The notes below the pieces were generated by a model. That model saw nothing but the letters and a program-made list of their open reading frames with translations, did no database searches and was not told where the DNA came from. Source: Streptomyces venezuelae (GTDB lineage Bacteria > Actinomycetota > Actinomycetes > Streptomycetales > Streptomycetaceae). From it: DNA of 64,000 nt. The position numbers and the translations under genes were made by a program. The stretch is from assembly GCF_008642335.1 (NCBI RefSeq), contig NZ_CP029191.1, forward strand, positions 2,542,001-2,606,000. The letters are read 5' to 3'. This document shows positions 1-9,898 of this stretch, in pieces. Numbering within the stretch: position 1 is the first letter of the stretch; every line of letters starts with the position of its first letter.

Positions 1-481
1 CCGAGAGCCCGTCGGGCCCGCCCGCGGCCGGCACCCCGGCGTCCGGCGCCCGCAGCACCCGCGCGATCAGGCGGGCCGTGGGGCCCGGCGACAGGAGGGA
101 GTCGCCCGCCGCGACCGTGCGGATGGCGTCGAGGAGCTCGGCGGGCCGGGTGTCCTTGACCAGGAAGCCGGACGCGCCCGCGCGCAGCGCGTCGACGACG
201 TGCTCGTCCGTGTCGTACGTGGTCAGCATCAGGACCTTCACACCCGCCAGGTCCTCGTCCGCGGCGAGCAGCCGCGTCGCCTCGATGCCGTCGAGGTCGG
301 GCATGCGGATGTCCATGACGACGAGGTCGGCGCGTGCGGAGCGGGCCAGGTCGACCGCAGCGCGCCCCGTGCCCGCCTGCCCCACCACCTCCATGTCGGG
401 CGCCGAGTCGACGAGCATCGCGAACGCGGCCCGCACCAGCGTCTGGTCGTCGGCGAGCAGCACGCGGACGGGCACCGTCAC
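1..481 (-). CDS. NarL/LuxR-family response regulator (partial, C-terminus off the left edge)
   Basis: This is the receiver half of a two-component response regulator. The acidic pair Asp11-Asp12 opens the protein, the expected phospho-acceptor is Asp57 in VVMDIRMPDLDG, and the conserved Lys lies in FLVKDT. The helix-turn-helix output domain expected of this family lies beyond base 1. The GTG start at 481 overlaps the kinase stop codon (GTGA), so the two are translationally coupled; a GTG two codons later at 475 is an alternative. The partner is the adjacent HisKA_3 kinase, and the exporter upstream is the obvious candidate target, though that link is inference. Confidence 0.9.
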   Translation of the reverse strand, partial: MTVPVRVLLADDQTLVRAAFAMLVDSAPDMEVVGQAGTGRAAVDLARSARADLVVMDIRMPDLDGIEATRLLAADEDLAGVKVLMLTTYDTDEHVVDALRAGASGFLVKDTRPAELLDAIRTVAAGDSLLSPGPTARLIARVLRAPDAGVPAAGGPDGLS

Positions 482-1797
482 GACAGACCTCCCAGGGACA
501 CGGGTGCGAGGGGCAGCACCGCGGACACCAGGAAGCCCCCTTCGGGCCGCGGGCCCGCGTCCAGGGTGCCACCGACCGTACGGGCCCGCTCCCGCATTCC
601 GAGAAGCCCGAACCCCGGCGCGTGACCGCCCCCTTGGCCGTGCCCGTCGCGGCCGTTGTGCCCGCCGTGCCCGCCGTGCCCGTCGCGGCCGTTGTGCCCA
701 CCGCGCCCGTCGTCCGCGACCCGCACGCACAGCGCCGCGTCCTCGGCACGCACCGACACCCGCACGGTGCTGCCGGGTCCCGCGTGCCGTACGACGTTGG
801 TGAGCGCCTCCTGCACGATGCGGTAGGCCGCGGCGCCGACGGCGGCCGGTGCCCGGCAGTCCGCCACCGCGAGTTCGACACGGGCGCCCGCGGTGCGGGC
901 CGCGTCGGCGAGGTCGGGCAGGCCGTCGAGGCCGGGCAGCGGCCCGCGCGCCTCGTCCGCGCCCGCCCCCTCCTCGTCGTCGTCGGAGCCGGACCGCAAC
1001 ACCTGCAGCGTGGCGCGGAGTTCACCGCGGGCCGTGCGGCAGGTCTCCGCGACGTCGTCCAGCGCCTTCGCCACCGCGGCCCGGTCGAGCCGGTCCGGGT
1101 CGGCGGCGAGGACGTGCGCGGCGACGGACGTCTGGACGCCGACGAGCGTGATGCTGTGCGCGAGCAGGTCGTGCAGGTCGCGGGCGACCCGCAGGCGCTC
1201 CTCTGCGACCCTGCGGCGCGCCTCCTCCTCGCGGGTGCGTTCGGCGCGCTCGGCCCGCTCCACCACGGAGGCGACGTACTGCCGGTGAATGCGCACGTAC
1301 ACGCCCAGCAGCAGGAACGCGACGATCCAGCCGGAGATCCGCAGCGACTCGGCGCCCTCGGCCATGCCTTCGCTGAACTTCACGGCCAGCATGATCCCCA
1401 TGACACCGACGCCGAGGACGAGGGTGTTGCGGGGGCGGGTGCGGGAGGCCACGGTGAACAGCGCGACCATCGACACGGCCATGGGCGCGGTGTGGTTGTT
1501 GTCGAGCGAGTGGTAGACCAGCAGGATTCCCATCAGGGTGACCATGACGCGGACCGGGGCGCGGCGCCGCCACACGACGACGACGTGGGCGACGAGCAGC
1601 AGCGCCCAGCCGAGCACGTCCGGCACGTGCCCGTTGTCCCGCACGGACCGCACGACCACGACGGCGCTGACGGCCATCGCGAGGGCGAACAGGACGTCCG
1701 TGCGCAGCCGTTCGCCGGGGGCGGCCGGGCCGAGTACGCGCTCGACGAGGCTGCCGGGGCCGTGCCCCGCGCGAGGGCCGGTCTCGATGGATTCCAC
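478..1797 (-). CDS. Sensor histidine kinase, NarL/DesK type (HisKA_3)
   Basis: A membrane sensor kinase of 439 residues. About six hydrophobic segments occupy residues 34-168, then a charged coiled linker (180-200), the dimerisation helix with phospho-acceptor His209 in ARDLHD, and an HATPase_c domain with the N-box QEALTNVVRHA. Between the G1 box (DDGRGG) and the G2 box (GFGLLGM) there is an unusual insert at about residues 364-390 made of a 12-residue His/Gly repeat (GGHNGRDGHGGH). The GTG at 1797 was chosen because everything upstream in frame is antisense to the exporter. It is the middle gene of an MMPL-kinase-regulator operon. Confidence 0.9.
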   Translation of the reverse strand: MESIETGPRAGHGPGSLVERVLGPAAPGERLRTDVLFALAMAVSAVVVVRSVRDNGHVPDVLGWALLLVAHVVVVWRRRAPVRVMVTLMGILLVYHSLDNNHTAPMAVSMVALFTVASRTRPRNTLVLGVGVMGIMLAVKFSEGMAEGAESLRISGWIVAFLLLGVYVRIHRQYVASVVERAERAERTREEEARRRVAEERLRVARDLHDLLAHSITLVGVQTSVAAHVLAADPDRLDRAAVAKALDDVAETCRTARGELRATLQVLRSGSDDDEEGAGADEARGPLPGLDGLPDLADAARTAGARVELAVADCRAPAAVGAAAYRIVQEALTNVVRHAGPGSTVRVSVRAEDAALCVRVADDGRGGHNGRDGHGGHGGHNGRDGHGQGGGHAPGFGLLGMRERARTVGGTLDAGPRPEGGFLVSAVLPLAPVSLGGLS

Positions 1798-1816
1798 CGC
1801 CCCATCTTCGGGCACG

Positions 1817-1848
1817 CGGGCGCCCCTCCGGGAGGGGAAGGGCGCCCG
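1817..1848 (-). terminator. Hairpin between exporter and kinase genes
   Basis: The outer arms CGGGCGCC (1817-1824) and GGCGCCCG (1841-1848) are perfect complements around a C-rich/G-rich core. There is no T-tract. It could be a weak attenuator that lowers kinase expression relative to the exporter, or just an mRNA-stabilising hairpin. Confidence 0.35.
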
Positions 1849-1859
1849 GAACAACCGGC

Positions 1860-3959
1860 TCAAGAGGTCGGGACCCGGACGGGCTCGGCCTCGTGGGCCG
1901 GCGGCGGGACGGCCGCGGCGGGCCGGGAGAGCGGCCCAGGCCACCACACCTTCCTGCCGAGCGCCACGCTCGCGCTGGTCACCAGGTACGTGCGGACCAG
2001 GAACGTGTCGAGCAGGACGCCGACGGCGATGACGAAGCCCAGCTCGACGAGTTGGACCAGCGGCATGTTGGTCAGCACGGCGAACGTGGCGGCGAGGACG
2101 AGGCCCGCGGAGGCGATGACGCCGCCGGTGGTGCGCAGCGCGGTGAGCGCGGCCGCGCCCGGTTCGGCGCCGTGCAGGCACTCCTCCCTCATCCGGTGCA
2201 TCAGGAAGATGCCGTAGTCCACGCCGAGTGCGACGAGGAAGACGAAGGACAGCAGCCCGAGCCCCGGGTCGGTGCCATCGAACCCGAAGAGCGGCTCGAA
2301 GACGAGGCCCGCGACGCCGAGCGAGGCACCCCACACCGCGACGACCGCGCCGAGCAGCAGCAGCGGCGCGACCAGGCTGCGGAGCAGGGCGACGAGGACC
2401 AGCAGGACGGCGCCGAGGACGAGCGGCACGACGATGTTCCGGTCGCGGACGTTGGTGTCCTGGAGGTCCAGTTGCTGCGCGCTGGCGCCGCCCACGTACG
2501 AGCCGTCGAGCCCGTCCCGCAGCGCCTCGATGGTCGCGGTCTCGCCCGCGGACTCGGGCGCGGACGTGGCGGTGACGGTGATCTCGGTCCAGCCTTCGGC
2601 GGTACGTCCCCGCTCGGCGCGGCCGACGCCCTCGGTGTCGCGGATGCGTGCCAGGGATGCACCGGCCCGCTCGTCCGGCGTCATCACGGTGATGGGCTGG
2701 GTGCCCTGCTCGGGATAGGCGGTGGCGAGGGTCTTCATGGCGGACACGGACTCGGGCGTCTTGGTGAAGGAGTCCTCCTGCTTGAGCGCGCCGGGCAGGT
2801 TGAACGCGCCGAGGGCGAGCGCGCCGAGCAGTACGGCTCCGCTCGCGAGCACGGTGAGCGGCCTGCGCCCGGCGGAGCCGCCCATCGCGGCGAAGAGGCT
2901 GCGGCGCTGCCTGGGTGTGCTGCCGAACGCGGGGACGAGCGGCCAGAACACGCGCCGACCGAGCAGGACGAGCACGGCGGGCAGCAGCGTCAGCATGGTC
3001 ACGAGGGCGCACAGCACGCCGACGGTGCCGAGCGGTCCCATGCCGCGGCTGCTGTTGAGGTCGGCGGCGAGGAGGCAGAGGAGTCCGGCGGCGACGGTGC
3101 CGGAGGACGCGAGGACGGCGGGCCCGCAGCCGCGCAGGGCGGCGAGCATGGCGTCGTAGGGACGCTCGATCCTGCGCAGCTCCTCTCGATACCGCGAGAC
3201 GAGAAGCAGCGCGTAGTCCGTGCCCGCGCCGAACACCAGAATCGTCATGATGCCCGAGCTCTGTCCGGTGACCGACGTCCCGAAGCCCTGGTTCAGCCCG
3301 TACGCGACGCCCATCGCCAGGTAGTCGGCGACGCCCGCGACGGCGAGCGGCACGAGCCACAGGAAGGGACTGCGATAGATGACGACGAGCAGCAGCGCCA
3401 CAACGCCCGCGGTGGTGTAGAGCAGGGGCCCGCCGAGCGAGTTGTAGACCTCACTGGCATCGGTGTCGAGGGCACCGGCCCCGCCGACGTCGACGCTCAG
3501 CCCGCCCTCGCCGTGCGCGATGTCCCGCACGTCGTCGACCATCGCGTCCCGCTTGTCCTCGTCCTGGCCGGGCTCGGTGCTCGCGACGGGGTACATGAGG
3601 GTGGTGCCGTCCTTGGAGGGCACGGCCTCGGGCTCACCGACGAGCGTATGTTCCTCCGCGACCTCGGCGACCTGGTCCGCGGCGGCCCTCCGGTCGGCGG
3701 CGGTGAGCCCGCCGTCCCGGTGGTAGACGAGCACGAGCTCGGTGGCCTCGCCACCCGGCAACTTCTCCTGGAGCTCGGCGACTTCGGTGGAGGACGCGCT
3801 CGCCGGGAGGTAGTCGACGGCCCGGTCCTTCTGGACGTCGGCGAGCTTGGACGCGAACGGCGAGGCGACCGCGAGCACGACGATCCACAGCCCCACAAAC
3901 ACCCAGGGCACGGCGCGTCGTCGCCGCGCGGTCGCGGCCTCGGTCTGTACGGCCCCCAT
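1860..3959 (-). CDS. MMPL/RND-family membrane transporter
   Basis: A 699-residue inner-membrane transporter of the MMPL type, which exports lipids or other hydrophobic compounds using the proton gradient. The two-fold RND plan is clear: an N-terminal helix (19-38), a large extracytoplasmic loop, a cluster of five to six helices (about 175-345), a second helix, a second loop and a second cluster (about 500-670). The first cluster carries the family motif region VFGAGTDYALLLVSRYREEL. The ATG at 3959 has an upstream GAAGGGGG ribosome-binding site. It heads the operon with the sensor kinase. The substrate cannot be read from the sequence. Confidence 0.92.
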   Translation of the reverse strand: MGAVQTEAATARRRRAVPWVFVGLWIVVLAVASPFASKLADVQKDRAVDYLPASASSTEVAELQEKLPGGEATELVLVYHRDGGLTAADRRAAADQVAEVAEEHTLVGEPEAVPSKDGTTLMYPVASTEPGQDEDKRDAMVDDVRDIAHGEGGLSVDVGGAGALDTDASEVYNSLGGPLLYTTAGVVALLLVVIYRSPFLWLVPLAVAGVADYLAMGVAYGLNQGFGTSVTGQSSGIMTILVFGAGTDYALLLVSRYREELRRIERPYDAMLAALRGCGPAVLASSGTVAAGLLCLLAADLNSSRGMGPLGTVGVLCALVTMLTLLPAVLVLLGRRVFWPLVPAFGSTPRQRRSLFAAMGGSAGRRPLTVLASGAVLLGALALGAFNLPGALKQEDSFTKTPESVSAMKTLATAYPEQGTQPITVMTPDERAGASLARIRDTEGVGRAERGRTAEGWTEITVTATSAPESAGETATIEALRDGLDGSYVGGASAQQLDLQDTNVRDRNIVVPLVLGAVLLVLVALLRSLVAPLLLLGAVVAVWGASLGVAGLVFEPLFGFDGTDPGLGLLSFVFLVALGVDYGIFLMHRMREECLHGAEPGAAALTALRTTGGVIASAGLVLAATFAVLTNMPLVQLVELGFVIAVGVLLDTFLVRTYLVTSASVALGRKVWWPGPLSRPAAAVPPPAHEAEPVRVPTS

Positions 3960-4120
3960 GACGGGCCCCCTTCGGCAGAGGTGACAGGTTCACGCTCCAC
4001 CCTTCCGCCGCACGACGGCCTTTCCGTCGGACCCGCGAGCGAGTTGGGGGCTACGTCCCGGGAAGGCACCGGGCCGCCATTACTCCTCCCGGAGTACGCG
4101 CACCACCTCCCGGAAGCGGA

Positions 4121-4852
4121 TCAGGAAGGGGTCCGGGCCGTCGCGAGGAGGCGGGTCACGTCCTCCGAGCAGATGGTGAGGGCGCAGCCCGCCGTGCTGA
4201 GGACGTCGCGTTCGGCGGGGGTGTAGGGCCCGTCGGCGAGGGCGATGCGCGCGCCCTGGAGGAGCAGCGCGTCGCGGCCGGCGGGGGCGAGGTGCGGGGC
4301 GAGCGGGCCCAGCGCCTCGTGGAGTTCGATGGCGAGGCCGGGGGCGCAGTCGGGCTCGGTGGCGCGTCCGGCGTCCGTGGCGAGCGCGTCGACGAGGGCG
4401 ACGAGTCGGTCTTCCGTACAGTCCTCGTGGCCCGCGCCCTGCAGCGCGCAGACGGCGGTCTCGAGGACCGGGCGCGAGCCCGTGCCGCCCGTGGAGAGGA
4501 CGGCGAGGACGATCGTGTGGACGGCGTCGCGGAGCATCGCGGAGAGCCGGGTGGTGGTGGGGTGGTCCAGGACGTCCGGGTCGAACAGGTCCTGGCAGGC
4601 GGCGCACTGGATGACGGGGCCGCGGGTGCCGCGCGGCACGACGGGCACGCCGAGCAGGACGAAGCGGCGCCGTCCCGTGAGGCGCTGGTAGTTGCGGTCG
4701 CCGCCGCAGGCCGGGCAGAAGAACTCGCCGTCGCCGACGGCGTCCCAGGCCGTGTTCATGCCGACCACGCGCCTGCACAGGGCTCGCCCGCGGGAGACCG
4801 GCTTGGCGGGGATGCGGGAATTCCGGCCGTTTCGTCCCCGGTCTGGCAGCAT
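4121..4852 (-). CDS. TerB-like protein with N-terminal zinc ribbon
   Basis: A soluble protein of 243 residues. A probable zinc ribbon is formed by Cys46-x2-Cys49 and Cys83-x2-Cys86. The C-terminal half is all-helical and acidic and resembles the TerB domain, including a repeated pattern of ALADGPYTPAERDVL type that is typical of TerB metal-site helices. The ATG at 4852 is supported by GGAGG seven bases upstream. It lies downstream of leuA on the same strand but behind a strong terminator, so it is probably a separate unit. The family name is from recognition; no function in tellurite resistance should be assumed. Confidence 0.75.
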   Translation of the reverse strand: MLPDRGRNGRNSRIPAKPVSRGRALCRRVVGMNTAWDAVGDGEFFCPACGGDRNYQRLTGRRRFVLLGVPVVPRGTRGPVIQCAACQDLFDPDVLDHPTTTRLSAMLRDAVHTIVLAVLSTGGTGSRPVLETAVCALQGAGHEDCTEDRLVALVDALATDAGRATEPDCAPGLAIELHEALGPLAPHLAPAGRDALLLQGARIALADGPYTPAERDVLSTAGCALTICSEDVTRLLATARTPS

Positions 4853-4971
4853 CACGCACCTCCGTAACTCCCCGGCTGCATTGCCGCGTTGGCGTGATGT
4901 TAGCCACATCGATGATGCGGCGTCAGCACCTCGCACAGGAGAGCGAGCCCGACATGGCCGGGAGATGACGG

Positions 4972-5002
4972 GGCCCCGCCCGCCGGAAGGGCGGACGGGG
5001 CC
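4972..5002 (-). terminator. leuA transcription terminator
   Basis: Thirteen-base arms (4972-4984 and 4990-5002) flank a five-base loop. The one mismatch on the plus strand becomes a G-U wobble in the minus-strand RNA, so the leuA transcript forms an uninterrupted 13-bp GC-rich stem just past its stop codon. Confidence 0.75.
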
Positions 5003-5022
5003 GGGCGGAGCCGGGGTGGGGA

Positions 5023-6924
<1,902 letters not shown>

Positions 6925-7036
6925 TCAGTATGCGGGACCGTGGCCGGATAAACCCCTAGTGGTGATCAATCCCTCTATTTCAGCAATCATGGTTGCAGGT
7001 AGTGACAGCGGCATGACCCAGTGCCACATTGCCGCC

Positions 7037-8110
7037 ATGACCGTCAACCCACGAGCCTTCGAGCCCGTCTTCTGCACCATCGTGCCGCCCCACGTCCTGG
7101 ACACGCTCGCCCAGAACCAGGACCCCGCGCTCGCCGCACCCGCCCGCCGCACCCTGGAGCGGGACTCCATCGAGCGCACGCACCGCCGCCTGACGACCGT
7201 CATCGGCGCGCCCAGCGTCGCCGCACCCAAGGAAGCCACGGCGGGCAAGCCGCACCGCACGATCTACGACGCCAAGCACCGCACGGAGCTCCCTGGCCGC
7301 AAGGTGCGCGGCGAGGGCGACAAGCCCGGCAAGGACGCCACCGTCAACCGCGCGTACGCGGGCCTCGGCGCGACCTTCGAGCTGTACCAGAAGTCGTACG
7401 ACCGCGATTCCATCGACGGCAACGGCCTGCCGCTGAACGCGACGGTCCACTACGGCGAGGACTACGGGAACGCCTTCTGGAACGGCGAACAGATGGTGTT
7501 CGGCGACGGCGACAACGAGATCTTCCTGGACTTCACCATTCCCGTGGACGTCATCGGCCACGAGCTCACCCACGGCGTGGTGCAGTACACGGCGAACCTC
7601 ACGTACTTCGGCCAGCCGGGCGCCCTGAACGAGTCGATGGCGGACGTCTTCGGCTCGATGATCAAGCAGTACACGCTCGGCCAGACCGCCCAGGAGGCCG
7701 ACTGGCTGATCGGCGCGGGCCTGCTCGCCCCGCGCGTCACCGGCAAGGCGCTGCGCTCCATGAAGGAGCCCGGCACGGCGTACGACGACGACGTGCTCGG
7801 CAAGGACCCGCAGCCCGCCGACATGGACCACTATGTGCGCACGGGCCGCGACAACGGCGGCGTGCACATCAACTCCGGCATCCCGAACCGCGCGTTCTAC
7901 CTGGTCGCCGACGCCCTCGGCGGTCACTCGTGGGAGCGGGCGGGACAGATCTGGTACGCGGTCCTGACCGGCGGCGAGCTGGCGCAGGACGCCTCCTTCA
8001 GCGACTTCGCGAAGCTGACGGTGGCCGCCGCGCGCGCGAAGTACGGCGACGGGGACGAGCACAAAGCCGTCATCGACGCGTGGTCCACGGTCAAGGTCCC
8101 CGCGACCTGA
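7037..8110 (+). CDS. Protealysin-like M4 (thermolysin-family) metalloprotease
   Basis: A zinc endopeptidase of 357 residues. It has no signal peptide. It opens with a short propeptide containing the PPHVLD motif typical of the protealysin group. The zinc site is His175-Glu176-x2-His179 (HELTH) with Glu199 in NESMADVFGS; the catalytic His is His277 in GGVHINSGIPNRAF. The start is uncertain: ATGs at 6989 and 7013 are in frame and none has a good ribosome-binding site. 7037 was chosen because the next residues match the propeptide. The emfourin inhibitor gene follows 43 bases downstream, so enzyme and inhibitor are probably co-transcribed. Confidence 0.9.
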   Translation: MTVNPRAFEPVFCTIVPPHVLDTLAQNQDPALAAPARRTLERDSIERTHRRLTTVIGAPSVAAPKEATAGKPHRTIYDAKHRTELPGRKVRGEGDKPGKDATVNRAYAGLGATFELYQKSYDRDSIDGNGLPLNATVHYGEDYGNAFWNGEQMVFGDGDNEIFLDFTIPVDVIGHELTHGVVQYTANLTYFGQPGALNESMADVFGSMIKQYTLGQTAQEADWLIGAGLLAPRVTGKALRSMKEPGTAYDDDVLGKDPQPADMDHYVRTGRDNGGVHINSGIPNRAFYLVADALGGHSWERAGQIWYAVLTGGELAQDASFSDFAKLTVAAARAKYGDGDEHKAVIDAWSTVKVPAT

Positions 8111-8153
8111 TGACGTGCTACCGGCCGCCCGCCCGGTGGAGTAGACAGGACCC

Positions 8154-8420
8154 ATGCGTATCCAGGTGAAGCGGACCGGAGGATTCGCGGGCATCGACCG
8201 GCACGCCGAGGTGGACACCTCGGAGCTGGCCGATGCCCCGGAATGGCACGCCCTGGCCGAACAGGCCGTGGCCGAGGGACGGAGCGCCCCGCCCATAGGG
8301 GTGCCGGACGGCTTCAACTACCAGCTGACGGTGGACGGGCGGACGGTGTACTGCTCGGACCCGCGGCTGACGGAGCCGCAGCGGAAGCTGATCTCACGCG
8401 TACTGAAGGAGGGTTCGTAG
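8154..8420 (+). CDS. Emfourin, protealysin-like protease inhibitor
   Basis: An 88-residue cytoplasmic protein that resembles emfourin, the proteinaceous inhibitor of protealysin-like M4 proteases. The family start MRIQVKRTGGFAGI is recognisable, as is the central FNYQLTVDGRTVYCSDPRL segment. There is no signal peptide, consistent with keeping a non-secreted protease silent inside the cell. It sits directly downstream of the cognate protease, the arrangement known for this pair. Confidence 0.82.
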   Translation: MRIQVKRTGGFAGIDRHAEVDTSELADAPEWHALAEQAVAEGRSAPPIGVPDGFNYQLTVDGRTVYCSDPRLTEPQRKLISRVLKEGS

Positions 8421-8493
8421 GACGGCTCGTAGGGCGATCCATGAGAGGGCTCGGGCGAACTTGAGGGTTGTTCACCTTTTTCGTGCACGGCCA

Positions 8494-8523
8494 TTGACTT
8501 CCGTACTCGCCGGTACGGAAGAT
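8494..8523 (+). promoter_or_regulatory. Candidate promoter and operator of the beta-glucosidase operon
   Basis: TTGACT at 8494-8499 is followed, 18 bases later, by GAAGAT at 8518-8523, which lies seven bases before the ATG. A perfect inverted repeat, TTCCGTAC (8499-8506) and GTACGGAA (8513-8520), fills the space between the two elements, where a repressor would block RNA polymerase. Confidence 0.5.
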
Positions 8524-8530
8524 CCCGCCC

Positions 8531-9898
8531 ATGGCAGCGACCGCGGCACCGGCGAGACCACCGTTCCCTGAGTTCCCCCGCGACTTCCTGTGGGGCGTCT
8601 CCACATCGGCCCACCAGATCGAGGGCGCCGCCGACGAGCGCGGCGCCTCCGTCTGGGACGCGTTCACGGCCGTGCCGGGGAACGTGAAGGACGGCTCGAC
8701 GGCCGCGGTGGCCTGCGACCACTACCACCGCTACCGCGAGGACGTCGCGCTCGTCCGCGACCTCGGCGTCGACGCGTACCGCTTCTCGGTCTCGTGGCCG
8801 CGCGTGCTGCCCACCGGGGCGGGCGCGGTGAACCCGGCGGGCCTCGACTTCTACGACCGGCTCGTCGACGAGCTGTGCGCGGCGGGCGTACGGCCCGTCC
8901 CCACCCTCTTCCACTGGGACACCCCGCTCGTCGTGCAGCAGGCGGGCGGCTGGCTGAACCGGCGCACCGCCGAGAAGTTCGCCGAGTACGCGGCGGTCGT
9001 CGCGGCCCGCATCGGCGACCGCGTCACCAAGTGGATCACCCTCAACGAACCGGCCGAGCACACCCTCCTCGGCCATGCCCTCGGCCAGCACGCCCCCGGC
9101 AAGCGGCTCCTGTTCGACGCCCTGCCCGCCGCCCACCACCAGCTCCTCGCGCACGGCCTCGCCGTACGGGCGCTGCGCGCGGCCGGCGCCCACGACATCG
9201 GCATCGCCAACTCGCACGGCCCGACGTGGCCCGCCTCCGACGCCGAGGACGACACGGCCGCCGCGGACTTCTACGACCTGCTCCTCAACCGCCTCTTCGC
9301 GGACCCGCTGCTCCTCGGCGCCTACCCGGAAGGCATCGGAGAGCTGATGCCGTCGAAGGACCTCGACGCGGACCTCAAGGTCATCTCCGAACCCCTCGAC
9401 TGGTACGGGATCAACTTCTACCAGCCGACGAAGGTGGGCGCGCCGCTCCCCGACGGCACGGCGGCGGAGTTCGCGGGCGTCACGCTCCCGCCCGAACTCC
9501 CCTTCGCGCCGCGGCAGATCGACGGCTTCCCCGTCACGGACTTCGGCTGGCCGGTCGTCCCCGACGCGCTACCCGAACTCCTCACCTCCTTCCGCGACCG
9601 GTACGGCGACCGTCTCCCGCCGCTCGTCATCACCGAGAACGGCTGCTCGTACGACGGACTCGACGACCAGGACCGCATCGCCTACCTCGACGGCCACCTG
9701 CGGGCGCTGCACCGCGCGCTGGAGTCAGGGGTCGATGTGCGCGGCTACTTCATCTGGTCACTGATCGACAACTTCGAGTGGGCGGAGGGATACCGGCAGC
9801 GGTTCGGTCTCGTGCACGTCGACCACGCCACGCAGGTGCGCACGCCGAAGGCGTCGTACCACTGGCTGCGCGAGGCGCTACGGGCGCGCCGCCCATGA
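8531..9898 (+). CDS. Family GH1 beta-glucosidase
   Basis: A retaining glycoside hydrolase of 455 residues that should release glucose from cellobiose or other beta-glucosides in the cytoplasm (no signal peptide). The GH1 N-terminal signature FLWGVSTSAHQIEGA is present. The acid/base is Glu173 in TLNEP and the nucleophile is Glu369 in ITENG. The C-terminal WSLIDNFEWAEGY loop is intact. No Shine-Dalgarno precedes the ATG, which fits a leaderless transcript. Its stop overlaps the start of the transporter gene (ATGA), so uptake and hydrolysis are coupled. Confidence 0.96.
   Translation: MAATAAPARPPFPEFPRDFLWGVSTSAHQIEGAADERGASVWDAFTAVPGNVKDGSTAAVACDHYHRYREDVALVRDLGVDAYRFSVSWPRVLPTGAGAVNPAGLDFYDRLVDELCAAGVRPVPTLFHWDTPLVVQQAGGWLNRRTAEKFAEYAAVVAARIGDRVTKWITLNEPAEHTLLGHALGQHAPGKRLLFDALPAAHHQLLAHGLAVRALRAAGAHDIGIANSHGPTWPASDAEDDTAAADFYDLLLNRLFADPLLLGAYPEGIGELMPSKDLDADLKVISEPLDWYGINFYQPTKVGAPLPDGTAAEFAGVTLPPELPFAPRQIDGFPVTDFGWPVVPDALPELLTSFRDRYGDRLPPLVITENGCSYDGLDDQDRIAYLDGHLRALHRALESGVDVRGYFIWSLIDNFEWAEGYRQRFGLVHVDHATQVRTPKASYHWLREALRARRP

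Noticed and set aside
478..3360. 960-residue minus-strand ORF covering kinase and exporter
   Set aside because: Only the last 439 codons read as a histidine kinase; the rest is Arg/Pro/Ala-rich sequence out of frame with the MMPL gene.
8441..8464. Eight-codon ORF before the beta-glucosidase
   Set aside because: No ribosome-binding site, promoter or codon bias to suggest a leader.
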